Shown one piece after another: positions 1-10,387 of a stretch of DNA of 23,044 bases. The first letter of the stretch is position 1. The number at the start of each line of letters is the position of its first letter. Below the pieces are notes generated by a model. That model was not told the DNA's origin. It ran no database searches and worked only from the letters and a program-made list of their open reading frames with translations. This stretch comes from Amphimedon queenslandica (lineage: Eukaryota > Porifera > Demospongiae > Haplosclerida > Niphatidae), in NCBI RefSeq assembly GCF_000090795.2, contig NW_003547241.1:1-23044 (forward strand), read 5' to 3'. The position numbers were made by a program, and so were the translations under genes.

Positions 1-2136
1 CAGAAAGAAACAATGTAGTACACTGTACATGAAGAGGAACCCAATCTCCCCAGGATGAAACCCAACCCCATGCTCAATGTGAGATATTCTTGATTTAACA
101 TGAAGTGCAATGGCATCAATCAGTAGTGACATTATCATGAAGGTTGATATTATATGGAGTATCCAGTGGAATAGGAACCATAACTGAAGCCAGCTAAGTG
201 TGGATACTGCTGTATCAACAAAATGTCTATCACGTGCCTTGAGATAATTTTTGGCATTTTTATCGGTGATGTAAATACCCTTATAAAAGTTATTCAGTTC
301 AACTTCAAATTTAATGCTTTCAAGATAATTTGTTACCATGTTTGAAAGTTTTTGACCAGTAGGAAGTGTTACGTTAGTACCAGTAGGAAGTGTTACCTTA
401 GTACCAGTAGAAAGTGTTACGTTAGTATCAGTAGAAAGTTCTACCTTAGTACCAGTAGGAAGTGTTACGTTAGTACCAGTAGGAAGTGTTATGTTAGTAT
501 CAGTAGAAAGTGTTACCTTAGTACCAGTAGGAAGTGTTACGTTAGTATCAGTAGGAAGTGTTACGTTGGTATCAGTAGAAAGTGTTATGTTAGTACCAGT
601 AGGAAGTGTTACGTTAGTATCAGTAGAAAGTGTTACCTTATCACCAGTAGAAAGTGTTACATTGGTATCAGTAGAAAGTGTTACGTTAGTATCAGTAGAA
701 AGTGTTACGTTAGTACCAGTAGGGGTAATATTACGTTTATAAACCTCATTAATATGATATACAAATAGTTCTATTTCTTCACATCTTCTCTGTATTCCGT
801 ACATTAACTTTGAGAATATAAAACAACTGACCAGAACACGAAATAAAGAATAAGTGTACAATGCAAGAGCAGATCTCTCGCGATTATATGTATCTTTCTC
901 CAATCTATCTTTATCCTCTTTACAATAAAGGGAAAAGAATACTATAGCAGTAGTAGCAAGTAGCATGAACCCTATGATAAACCATGTGACATAATGACAC
1001 AACCGTTCACCTTGCAGTGGTGTATTGGTACGTACATCTTCTGTACTAAAGAAATCAACATTTTCCTCTGTTTTGTGGTTATAAAGTGTTTTTATTGGAT
1101 CCGTTTCCATTAAATCACTGTCTTCAGTGTCATCATTAAAAGGATCTATGGGCAGTTTATCTTTATTACTGCTCTCCACACCACAGCATTTCTCTTTAAA
1201 GTCTTTCTTTTTTTTCACCAAGTAATCATAAACACATTTATAGTGTTTAATATACAGGCACCACAGTGCCCATATGAACAATACGTGAGATACTGCAGTG
1301 GCTGTTGTTGAAAATAGCAATGATATCTTACTGAGATCAACAAACTCTTGAATCAAATGTTTAGTAACATTATTAGTAACATCATTCTCTATGAAGAGAA
1401 AGAACCAAAAATGTATGTACTATTATTTATATTATACTTAATTACTTAATTATTTTACCTGGTTTATAGTCTCTCAATACAAGTTCAGGAAGCTCATTAG
1501 CTACAGTACTGTTGTGAGTGTTGTCATAGTAGAAGTACAGTGTATAGCATAATTCAGATATTTCATATGTACTGTCTTTTTGACATGTAGCCCAACCAGC
1601 AATGAACATAACCAGAGGAAAGACATTAATAGCAACTGCTGCAATAGATATAAACAATATGAAGCAACCAAAATAGATTTGACAACAGCCAAAGCCGGAA
1701 TGCCAGGAACCTTTCTTGTACCAGTAATCCTTAGAGCAACAGCAGCAAATCCAAACAGACTTACACTGATCACATTTATGCTCAGCACAGCAACTGGTTT
1801 GACCATTCTCGGACTCCTCATTGTCACTTTTCTTTTTTTTGAATTCTTGGTCACAGCATTTCTTCTTACAGTCACAGCATTTGCAGTACTTTTCACCTTT
1901 CCTTTTTGGTCGTATCCATTGGAAGGTAATATAGTTCAAAATAAAGAAGCAAATTGGAAAGATGTATTTTGTGCAGAAATCTATATATTTGTAATAATAT
2001 CAATATCTATTGTAAGACTTTAATTTTTTACCTACCTTTAATAATTTTAAAGCAGTCATCAGCCTCAGGATTACCACTTATTAGCAAAAAAATAATAATT
2101 TTACAGAAATAATTTATATACTTACTTATCATGCAT
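1..2136 (-). CDS. Cysteine-rich multi-pass membrane protein, paralogue B (3' end outside the window)
   Basis: I do not recognise the family. The exon model on the minus strand is 2136-2126 (ATG plus 8 nt), 2076-2036, 1980-1459 and 1388 to beyond position 1. All joins are GT-AG and the frame is kept throughout (654 codons visible). The protein opens MHDNGNPEADDC, then has a very Cys-rich stretch (CCCC, KKCC) and a first membrane helix ending FIAGWATC. Further helices follow (DLSKISLLFSTTATAV..., LCHYVTWFIIGFML, SLFRVLVSCFIFSKLMYGI), then a loop of fifteen 8-residue repeats, then STLSWLQLWFLFHWILHII and at least one more helix. It aligns block by block with the neighbouring gene at 2903-5396 (same strand, same intron before the second helix), so the two are tandem duplicates. 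The 11-nt coding first exon is the weakest part of the model; later exons are supported by the paralogue. Function is unknown; a receptor or channel-like role is only a guess. Confidence 0.75.
361..720 (-). repeat. 24-bp coding minisatellite, 15 units, in paralogue B
   Basis: There are exactly fifteen 24-bp units with no indels, preceded by a degenerate partial unit (about 337-360). Read on the minus strand in the frame of paralogue B, each unit encodes T-(G/D)-T-(N/K)-(V/I)-T-L-(P/S). Eleven of the fifteen contain an N-V/I-T sequon; the other four have Lys in place of Asn. The array lies between the fourth and fifth predicted membrane helices. Unit variants differ at a few fixed positions, as expected for repeat turnover by slippage or unequal exchange. 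Confidence 0.95.
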
Positions 2137-2902
2137 TATTGTTCAGGAATATAATGTCAAAAGAGACAGTTGAGCTATGGAGCACAAGAGTCTTGCTTCT
2201 GATATAAAACAAGGAGGATGAGTCACTGAGTGAGTGTAAGGTGATATTTTGTTAGGACAGTAATCTCCCTTCATGAATAAAATAATAAATAATATATAGG
2301 TCTATTAAAGTGTTTACTGACTAGTAGAGTTTAGATCTATATAGTTTATAAGCAGTTATAATTTAAAAGTAATTATTGGTAGCGATATTGATATACATAA
2401 TTACAGTACATACATAGAAAAGTATATGGATCTAATATAAAACATGCATTGAACTTGTAGTTATATTAGTCGATAAAGCACTGGACTATTTTTTGTGTGG
2501 CATTAAGTGTGTTTATTGTTATGGTAACAGGTATCATGTTACTAAGAATCATAAAATGCATTTCATGAATAATGTTAAGTTACTTTAGAAGTCATACATC
2601 AGAAGAGTAATGAATATTACTATTGCTATAGTAACATTACAACTCCTTCCTACTAATAGACTAACAGTGATACATCTAAACAACGCAATAATGTCTTATA
2701 TCAAGCATCTTAAGCTTCCTTTAGCTCTATGCATTCAATGACAATAACTGCTAATGTAATAACTAGTATCATTAATCAAACAAAAATGGTAGATTTATTC
2801 AGCCAAAAAATGTTAAAGTTAAGTAAAGCAGCAGTACAACAAATAAAAGACTAAACAAAAGACAATAATAATAATAATAACTAATAATAATATTATATTA
2901 TA
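2137..2902. other. Intergenic spacer between the two membrane-protein paralogues
   Basis: AT-rich sequence with no convincing coding exon on either strand. It should hold the promoter of paralogue B (from 2137 upward) and the 3' UTR of paralogue A (from 2902 downward). Apart from the candidate polyadenylation signal and a short TAA-rich run near 2860-2895, I see no structured element. Confidence 0.6.
2794..2799 (-). terminator. Candidate polyadenylation signal of paralogue A
   Basis: TTTATT on the plus strand reads AATAAA on the minus strand, about 104 nt past the stop codon of paralogue A, a usual distance. The hexamer is common in AT-rich DNA, so this rests on position alone. Confidence 0.45.
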
Positions 2903-5396
2903 TTAGTCAGTGACAGTAGTGATTAGTGCCACTACACTACCAATGAAACCAAAGGCAATAGATAAATAAGCAATGTTTAAATTAAAAGGAATACTAGCAC
3001 ACAATATACGTAACCTGAAACTAAACTTCCTCCTCTTCATAGACTCAATAAACTCTGATATGACACCTTCAGGGAGATTAGTAAACTTGTAAGTATCATC
3101 ACTGATTCTTTTTATCAAGCGTTTTCTTGTCCTAGTGACACCAGCAGCTCTTAGACAAGGATAAACTAACACAAAACACTGCACTAGACTGTACAAGAAT
3201 AGGAACACTATCTGTACTGGATGGAACCCAACTCCTTCCTCTATATGTGGTACCCTATCCTTAACGTGAAGTGCCACTGCATCAATCAGTACAGTGAGTA
3301 TCATGAAGGTTGATATTATGTATAGTACCCAATGGAGTAGGAACCATAGTTGAAGCCAGCTAAGTGTTGCTACTGCTGTGTTAACAAAATGTTTGTCATG
3401 TTCCTTTAGATACTTCAATGCTAGCTCTTTCTTACCATCAGCACTATCTGTCTTGTTATGTTCCTTGATTAATTCTTTGAGGGCAGTGGCATATCTTGTA
3501 GCTTGTGCTTTTATTCTTTCTTTTCTCTCTTTATCCTGTGTAATGTAATGCTGCTCCTTAATATCTTCAGAATCTACACTGTTTATTGCAGTAATAACTG
3601 ACTCTTCCATATTCTTAACAATTTCATAGTCATGACGGACATTTAGATTACCACTACATTGAGTTTTAATGGCATTTACAATGTTTGTACTTGATGTGCA
3701 CACTGTATTTTGAACTGCATTTTTAACTGCATTCTGAATTGCATTTTGAACAACATTTTTCAGATCTGCATTCTGAGCTGCATTTGGATTGAAATCCTGA
3801 ACAGTTTCAACTGCATCTTGAAGTGCATTTTGAAGAGCTTCTTCAACTGTATTTCGATTGACATTCTGAACTACATCTCTGACTGCATTTTGAACTTCAT
3901 TCTCAACTGCATCTTGAACTGCATTTTGAAGAGCTTCTTTAACTGCATCAATATCCTGAACAGCATTTTTAACTGCATCTTCAATGGAATTTAGATTAAC
4001 CTTCTGAATTGCATTTTGAACTGCATTTTGAATGACATGTTCATTGACTTCTTCCAGGAAACCATCAGCCAGTTTCTCTGCTAAATTGTCAATATCATCA
4101 AATGATTTAACAGATTTTAGCATTTCAGTAACTGCTATCGTAAGCTCAGACTTAAATATTGTTTTTACATATTTCTTTATTTTGTTGTTATTAGTCTCAT
4201 TAATATTATCATTAGTGTAATATACATACATTTCTATTTCTTCACATTTTCTTTGTATAGCGTACATCAACTTTGAGAAGATGAAGCAACTGACAATACT
4301 ACGGAATAATGACCAGGCATAAACAATGGTAGTGGAAAACTCCCACCAATTAATTGTTGTTTGGTTGGCAATATATTGAACAGGAAAGAAGGTTGAACTG
4401 ATTGCAGCCATCATAAACAACCCAATAGCAAACCATGTGTTGTAATGGCATAATCTCTCACCTTGAAGTAATGTACTGGTACTGGTGTCTTGCTGGGAGA
4501 ATAAGTTTCCTTCTTCTGTTCCTCTTGTTTCATAATCAAATACTGTAACTATTTTCTGTTTATGTTGATACACAACAGCAATTGAAGTAGGTTCAATAAA
4601 TTCATTTTTATCATAATCATTAAAAGGATCTAGTGGTATCACATTCTTATCATCAGCTTCATCTCTGGTACAGCAGCAGTACAGTTTACATGCCTTCCAA
4701 CAGCTCCAGCTGTTCAATTTACGAAACCACTTGTAATGTCTGCAGAATAGACAGATCAGTGCTATTATGAAGAATATTTGTGACACTCCATTAGCTGTTG
4801 TTGAGAACAGTATCGCTATCTTAGTAAGATCAAGGAACTCCTGAACTTCATGAGAATTATTAGCATCAATCAGTTTATCTATTGTTAATGAGTCATTATG
4901 ATGTATTAACTGAATAATTTCAACACTTACCTCTTCCAGTATCTCTCAGTACAATATCTGGTCCAGTACTTTCATTTATTGTAATAGTGAAACAAATCTC
5001 TCCTTCACTGTTGCTGTATTTGTATGGTTTACAGTTAGCCCACCCAGCAATGAATGCACTAGTAGGATATGCACTGATAGCAATAACCAGTAATACTGAT
5101 AGTACAATTGTAATATACAGCATCACAATACAGCAATTTTTGCCAGATCTTTTACAAGTACAGCAGCTACAGCAGTAGGATGGGCAGCATTTGGCATCAT
5201 TTTCCTCACCATCCTCTAATTCAGCTGGTTTGATGCATTGGCAAGTGATAAAACTAAGAAATTTCAAACAGCCAGGTACCCAGTGGGTAGTGCAACCTGG
5301 ACAGCCAGGTTCTATATAACAGATATAATAATAATTGATTATCAACAAACACCTACTTGGTGAAAAGCACTTCTTACAGTAGTCACTACAACCCAT
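2903..5396 (-). CDS. Cysteine-rich multi-pass membrane protein, paralogue A (complete, about 813 aa)
   Basis: The model has two coding exons, 5396-4931 and 4878-2903, joined across a 52-nt intron (donor GAG|GTAAGT, acceptor AATAG). The frame and intron position match paralogue B. The start is the ATG giving MGCSDYCKKC; Gly2-Cys3 could be a lipidation site (inference). Order: Cys-rich N-terminus with CC and CxC clusters; helix 1 about residues 88-112 ending FIAGWANC; helix 2 about 176-201; a Cys-rich loop with a DPFND motif shared by both paralogues; helix 3 about 300-322 after LQGERLCHY; helix 4 about 338-361 ending CFIFSKLMYAIQRKCEEIE; a long loop with a 4-residue N-A-V-Q-type repeat (about 430-548); then three more helices, including TLSWLQLWFLLHW and the extreme C-terminus. 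That suggests about seven membrane segments. Family and function are not recognised. Confidence 0.85.
3700..4050 (-). repeat. 12-bp coding repeat (N-A-V-Q tetrapeptides) in paralogue A
   Basis: On the plus strand the phrase aactgcattttg and variants recur roughly every 12 bp, with some spacer codons. Read on the minus strand in frame it gives runs such as QNAVQNAIQ, DAVKNAVQ and EALQNAVQDAVE. The four-residue period with Ala/Val at fixed positions suggests a long amphipathic helix. It sits at the same place in the protein as the unrelated 24-bp repeat of paralogue B. Confidence 0.9.
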
Positions 5397-5414
5397 TATT
5401 AGTTGAATCAAATA

Positions 5415-5458
5415 CTGTAAAAAGCATTATCTACCATCATGTTATACTACAGACTTAC
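5415..5458 (-). other. Candidate 5' UTR intron of paralogue A
   Basis: On the minus strand, CTGTAG|GTAAGT (5458) and a pyrimidine-rich acceptor TTTTTACAG (5415) bound 44 nt just upstream of the MGCSDYC start. No in-frame ATG in the upstream exon joins through it (stops intervene), so I treat it as an untranslated-leader intron. Confidence 0.4.
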
Positions 5459-5893
5459 CTACAGTATAGCATATGTGGGAATATTATCATAAGCCAATCT
5501 ACTATCACATTTCTATATCACCTTTAGTAGTACCACTCTCTTGCTTTGTTCCTGTCTAGGGCTGCATGTTTCTTCTTCATTTCCCACTATGAATAATGTA
5601 ATACTGAACCATTGCAATGTACATGTAATGTACACTATAAGAGTAAAATTTAATTTATTATTGAATTTTGTGTTAAAGAACTGTGAAATGGGTAAGTATA
5701 TTGTTTCCTATACCAGCACATCATGATAGCAATACATATATTAACATGATGTATCATGAAGAGAGACAAAGAGAAGTGGGTGAGATCATTAGTAGTACAT
5801 ACACTGTGTAGTAGAAGTGATGTGAATGTTATGATAAATGGAAGGAATAAACTAACAATGAAAGCATCAGGTGTCAGTAGTGATAAGTGTCTA
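5459..5893. other. Intergenic, upstream of paralogue A
   Basis: No convincing coding exon on either strand. The short open frames here lack splice context or similarity to anything recognised. Probably promoter-proximal sequence of paralogue A. Confidence 0.5.
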
Positions 5894-5985
5894 GTCTTCA
5901 TAGCCAGACTATCCACTCCTTTTTGACTCGACAGTCTACTGTCCAAAAGTCAAAAAGAGGTGGAGAGTCTGGCTATGCAAGACCA
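5894..5985. repeat. Long near-perfect hairpin (foldback) of about 90 nt
   Basis: The left arm starts GTCTTCATAGCCAGACT and runs through CCTTTTTGACT to CGACAGT. The right arm starts ACTGTCC and runs through AAAGTCAAAAAGAGG to AGTCTGGCTATGCAAGAC. The arms are complementary over about 40 nt with a few mismatches and a small asymmetric bulge, and the terminal loop is only about 2 nt. It could be a foldback transposon remnant, a small-RNA precursor or a cruciform. No gene overlaps it. Confidence 0.8.
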
Positions 5986-6158
5986 ATAAGTGTCTAATAA
6001 TAGTAACATATACATCTATTAATAGTAACAGTCACAAAATACATAAATGAGGACTGAGTGTATAATACATTGTTAGTGTAGAAGTAAATAATACTTCAGT
6101 TGTGTTATGTTTTTAAGTTTTGTTTTCTTCCAGAGACCCATTCATTAAACACTGCCCT

Positions 6159-6288
<130 letters not shown>

Positions 6289-6464
6289 AATACTCTCCTC
6301 CCTACCTGCAGTGGTTCACTATACAGTCATTGCAGCAGTACTTGTATCCTCTCTCCTCTTCATATGAGGACATGTTGTAGCAACCAACAGCAACACACAT
6401 ACCATCAGTCTTCCTCCTTTTAACTATACAAACAACATCAATTAATAATAATATGTTACTATTT

Positions 6465-6655
6465 TTTAAAGTTGCTCAAAAATCAGGCCAAAGTACACGG
6501 TTTCAGGCCAAATTTCGTCAAAATTGAAAAGTAAAGAATTTGACATTTTTATATTTGTTTCTAATGCATATACATGTACTTATGTTGTGTAGAAAGTTTG
6601 AGCTAATTCCGATCAAATTTGCATTCTTTATGAACATTTAAAGTTACTCACTACG
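6465..6655 (-). repeat. Dispersed repeat of the TACTATAGTA family, inverted copy
   Basis: The reverse complement reads agtaacttt..., then gatcggaattagctcaaactttctacacaacataagtac in broken form, matching the repeat units at 7826-8600, 10690-10860 and 20480-21640. It lies just downstream of the TOX-like stop codon. Confidence 0.75.
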
Positions 6656-6658
6656 CTT

Positions 6659-9526
6659 TTATTGCCCAGCCCCACCTCTTAGCCCCGCCCCCTTAGCCCC
6701 ACCTATTGTTTCTTCATTGGTTCCTTCTTTGCTTCCTTTCCTTGGTCTCTTGTTAGTTGGTTTAGTAGTGACTGATAAAGTGGGCGTGGCACTAGCAGTA
6801 GGCGTGGTTGGTGTAGTGGGCATGTCCTGCCTATGAGATTGAGATTGTTTCATCTCCTCCTGTTTATCATAATATTTCTGTAAAGAGAAAGAAATCATAA
6901 ATTGAGGGAAATACACTATAATAATAACCATTTTGTACATGTACATGTATATAGTATAGTCTCTCTTAATGGACACTCTCTATAGCATACACCTCCATTT
7001 AACGGACAGCACCTAGTGTACCAATTACATTCCTTACTGTATAAAATAACCTCCACATAAAGGACACCTCTGTATAACAGAGACACAGTGTCCATTATAA
7101 AGAGGCTAGTCTGTATACATCAGTAGTTACCTTCTTTCCTTCTTGTCCTAGTACATTCCACATTGATGATACTATCTTGGACACTTCAGAAAACGGCAAC
7201 TAATTAATGAATAAATCAATATTTATTAATGATTATTGGCTAATATACATTAGGATTCTCCTCAATAACTTTATGATAAACGTCAGAGAAATAATAATTG
7301 AATGCAGTGGGAGGCCTGGAGAGAGAGAGAGAGAATAATAATAATAATGATAATGATAATTATACATGTCATGTAGTAAGTATCATAGTTACTGTATATC
7401 AGTACATCATGAACATACTACAGTCAGTAACACTACACGTACATACAATTATTATTATTATACACTACAGTACACACATGACTACTGATACTATACACAT
7501 CATTAATGAATGAATATACATGTATGAAGGTATATTATGTACATTATACCAGTGAGTGTGTGTACATGTACATCATTATACTGTACCTCTTCTCCTGATC
7601 TTTCTTCTTCTTACCAGCACCAGCACCAGCACCATTACCAGTAGTACTAACAGCACTACTGCCACTACTAGTACTAGCAGTGATAGTGGTATTAGTAGGG
7701 TGTGGTTGAGAGGGTCCAGTAGCAGTAGGAGGAGGAGGAATGGAGAATGAAGGAGGGAGGGAAGCACCAGGTGTAGTCTGAATAATATCATAATAATAAT
7801 AATAATGGAGTCAGTAATATCATGGACTATAGTACAGGGACTTTGGACCAATTTTTGAGTAACTTCTCAAATTTTTAAAAAGTCCAAACTTGATCGAAAT
7901 CAGCTCAAACTTTCTAGACAGCATAAGGACATCAATATGCATCAGAAAATGTAATAAAAATTTGGTGCAATTTCGGAGCCATTTTTCCAAAAAAACCATG
8001 GGCTATAGCCTTGGGTATTTTTTAGATTTTTAGCATTTTCTTAAAATGGCTGTAACTTGAAAAATTTTAGTCAGAATTAGCTCAAACTTTCTACACAGCA
8101 TAAGGACATCAATATGTATCAGAAAATGTAATAAAAATTTGGTGTGATTTCGGAGCCATTTTTCCGAAAAAACCATGGACTATAGTCCATGGTTTTTTCG
8201 GATATAGCCTTGGGTATTTTTCAGATTTTTAGCATTTTCTTAAAATGGCCGTAACTTGAAAAATTGAAGTCAGAATTAGCTCAAACTTTCTACACAGCAT
8301 AAGTACATCAATATGTATCACAAAATGTAATAAAAATTTGGAGTGATTTTGAAGCCATTTTTTGAAAAAAACCATGGGCTATAGCCTTGGGTATTTTTCA
8401 GATTTTTGGCGTTTTCTTAAAATGGCCGTAACTTGAAAAATTAAAGTTGGAATCACCTCAAACTTTCTATACGACATAAGGACATCAATATGTATCAGAA
8501 AATGTAACAAAATTGGAGAATTCTCTCCTAATAATTTTAAACAAATTTTGGCCTGAGACCCTGTACTATAGTACAGGGACTTTGACCTCATGCTTGAGTA
8601 ACTTTAAATTAATGTAAAGGCCTTTTCACACTGGCACAGTTTTCAAAGCGCTTTGATGCGCTTTGTTGATACAGCTGAAATAATACGCATTGATCGTGTT
8701 CACACTAGCAGCTGAATTATGCATCATTTTGTGTTCTTGTTGCCATTGGTTTACATTGATCGAAGTGCATCACTTCACATCAATCCACCTCTGGAGGTGA
8801 AGTGAGAGTGATGTGCATCAATGCGCATTAATTGAAAACCACTCTAGTGTGAACACGATTAATGCGCATCAATGCGCATTACTTTGGCCAGTGTGAAAAG
8901 GCCTTAAGTATGTGTATATTAACCTGTGGTGGTGGTGGGTCATTGTTAGTTGTGTTCTCATCAGTGCTGGGGGTTGTCCCTGTCATTATGTTCAGTATTT
9001 GATGTTTCAGTAATTGATTAATAGCATCTATTGATGGCTGCTGTAGCCCCGCCCCTAATGAGACCCCACCCCCTCCAGTACTGGCCGACTGCTGCTGAAG
9101 TAATGATGATAACTGAGACTGTAACTCTCTCAACTGATTGGACGTTATAGTGAGGGTAGTGCCGGGACTGAGGGTGGGCGGGGCTGGAGTAGGCATGGCT
9201 TGAGGTAGAGGAGAAGGAGAATGTAAACGAACTTCATTCAATAGAACAGAATCATCTTTCTATAGGAGATATTATTAGTATATTATTAGTATATTATTAG
9301 TATATTATCAGTATATTATTAGTACATTATTAGTATACCAGTACATGTAGGTAAGATATGTACATGTACATAATATTAATCATTAACTACTAATGGTTAT
9401 TGTTAGGCTGAGGTTAATTAACTGCTGTATTTATAGATACAGACATTTTTAAACAAGAAATGATTATGAAACTTGTACACTATATCTTAAGCAATCCGAT
9501 TGGTCAATTACATCTAGATATGACAC

Positions 9527-9562
<36 letters not shown>

Positions 9563-9968
9563 TATTATTATTATTACTATTATTATTATTATTACCTGTA
9601 TGTTATATTGTCTATTATATCTCTGGGTCATTGCCTGCTGTATTGAAGCATAGTTCACAGCATTACTAGTTATTAAATAATTAATCTGTTCATTACTGAG
9701 AGTGTCCAGTGACAGTGGATTGATATCAATAATAGAAGGACCAGAACTATCAATAGGTCCATTACTAGTGCCGTTAGTGGTGGGTGTGGTTTCCACAGAG
9801 CCACACCCACCAATATAGAGTGTATGAGTTTGTAACAGTGTTATTAGCAGTGTCTCAATGTTATCAATATTAGGGGCGAGGGGGGAGAGATAGGGCGTGG
9901 TCTCTGTAGGGGGTGGGGCTCTTTCTGTGGGTGTGGCTTGAGTAGACATTGAATCATCGTCCAAAACC

Positions 9969-10009
<41 letters not shown>

Positions 10010-10387
10010 TTGATATTAGAAAATTTTGAGAGCTCTATAACTGGTATGTAATATTGGTTGGTTTTAATTTGGTGAATTTGTGTTCATGTGTCATTGAGCA
10101 TGTACAGAATGGTCAAAATGACTGGTTTTAGGTTAACGAATGGATATCAAAATGCCAAATTTGATAAACTTCAATTACCAGCTAATATATACGGAGCATA
10201 ATGTGGAAAATTATAGAAAATTGTGGAGTTTAAACCAGCAGATTCACTACAAAATATTATACTAGCAATTGCAATAAACTAACAAAACTTCATATACAAT
10301 TATATTATTAATAATAATAATAAACACATAATTCATTACCTTGCAATAGTTGTGCTCAATTTTGAAATGATTGCTTTCGGAAGCCAT
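6659..10387 (-). CDS. TOX-like HMG-box protein (seven exons, about 433 aa)
   Basis: Predicted nuclear DNA-bending chromatin or transcription factor. Minus-strand exons: 10387-10340, 9967-9596, 9259-8924, 7777-7587, 7315-7249, 7199-7131 and 6877-6659. Every join is GT-AG, phases agree, and the total is 434 codons with stop. The N-terminus (MASESNHFKIEHNYCK) leads into a Pro/Thr/Ser-rich region with Gln-rich helices (NQLRELQSQLSSLLQQQ). A basic KKKKDQEKR stretch then precedes a single HMG box spread over four exons: RPPTAFNYYFSDVYHKVI, EENPNLPFSEVSKIVSSMW, NVLGQEGKKKYYDKQEEMKQ. The NPN-x-x-FSEVSKIV-x-SMW signature is the TOX-subfamily form of the box (established knowledge). The tail is Thr/Pro-rich with a basic NKRPRKGSK that could be a nuclear signal. 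The gene shares a 74-bp head-to-head promoter with CFDP1. Its large fourth intron (8923-7778) is filled with repeats. Confidence 0.85.
6950..7116. mobile_element. Putative TA-flanked MITE in intron 6 of the TOX-like gene
   Basis: The ends are imperfect inverted repeats: AGTATAGTCTCTCTTAATGG on the left, and on the right the complement of CCATTATAAAGAGGCTAGTC. Both contain the phrase (T)AATGGACAC facing inward, and TA dinucleotides lie outside. Internal sequence repeats the AGGACAC/GGACAG motif. This suggests a non-autonomous Tc1/mariner- or pogo-type element (inference). No transposase is present. Confidence 0.5.
7826..8600 (+). repeat. Array of dispersed-repeat units with palindromic cores, in intron 3 of the TOX-like gene
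   Basis: At least three related units of about 175-200 bp follow one another. Shared phrases are TAGCCTTGGGTATTTTT (near 8007, 8205 and 8381), GGCCGTAACTTGAAAAATT, AGCTCAAACTTTCTACACAG, and CATCAATATGTATCAGAAAA. Each unit is bounded by a palindrome centred on CTATAG. The 38-bp perfect palindrome at 8164-8201 and the 20-bp one at 8559-8578 are the clearest. The same units occur at 6465-6655 (inverted), 10690-10860, 20480-20600 and 21130-21640. Confidence 0.85.
8618..8904. mobile_element. Harbinger-like MITE, 287 bp
   Basis: Terminal inverted repeats AGGCCTTTTCACACTGGC and GCCAGTGTGAAAAGGCCT are perfect over 18 bp and flanked by TAA on both sides (8615-8617 and 8905-8907). A 3-bp TAA/TTA target duplication is typical of PIF/Harbinger elements (established knowledge). 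A second, nested perfect inverted repeat (ATCGTGTTCACACTAG at 8693-8708 and its complement at 8844-8859) lies inside, with GCGCATCAATGCGCAT-type subrepeats. No coding capacity. It sits in intron 3 of the TOX-like gene, 19 bp beyond the exon 3 donor. Confidence 0.85.
9269..9336. repeat. 11-bp tandem repeat (attattagtat)n
   Basis: About six near-identical 11-bp units directly upstream of the exon 3 acceptor (9260) of the TOX-like gene, that is, at the 3' end of its intron 2. Confidence 0.85.
9527..9594. repeat. (ATT)n microsatellite abutting the exon 2 donor of the TOX-like gene
   Basis: About 68 bp of ATT repeat ending at the splice donor. On the minus strand the intron begins GTAATAATAATAATAG, so the repeat occupies the first bases of intron 2. 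Confidence 0.95.
9969..10009. repeat. (TAA)n microsatellite abutting the exon 2 acceptor of the TOX-like gene
   Basis: About 40 bp of TAA repeat. On the minus strand it reads (TTA)n and ends in the acceptor AG, so it takes the place of a polypyrimidine tract. Confidence 0.95.

Noticed and set aside
352..742. Regular repeats at 361-720 as a CRISPR array, or plus-strand repetitive proteins
   Set aside because: The units are contiguous 24-mers without spacers, and the frame that fits flanking conserved sequence is on the minus strand within paralogue B. The plus-strand frames are shadows.
1580..2023. Plus-strand open frame of 147 codons
   Set aside because: Antisense shadow of the Cys-rich exon of paralogue B, which has paralogue support and splice sites.
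9460..9669. Poly-Leu protein on the plus strand
   Set aside because: Read-through of the (ATT)n tract in intron 2 and part of exon 2 of the TOX-like gene on the opposite strand.
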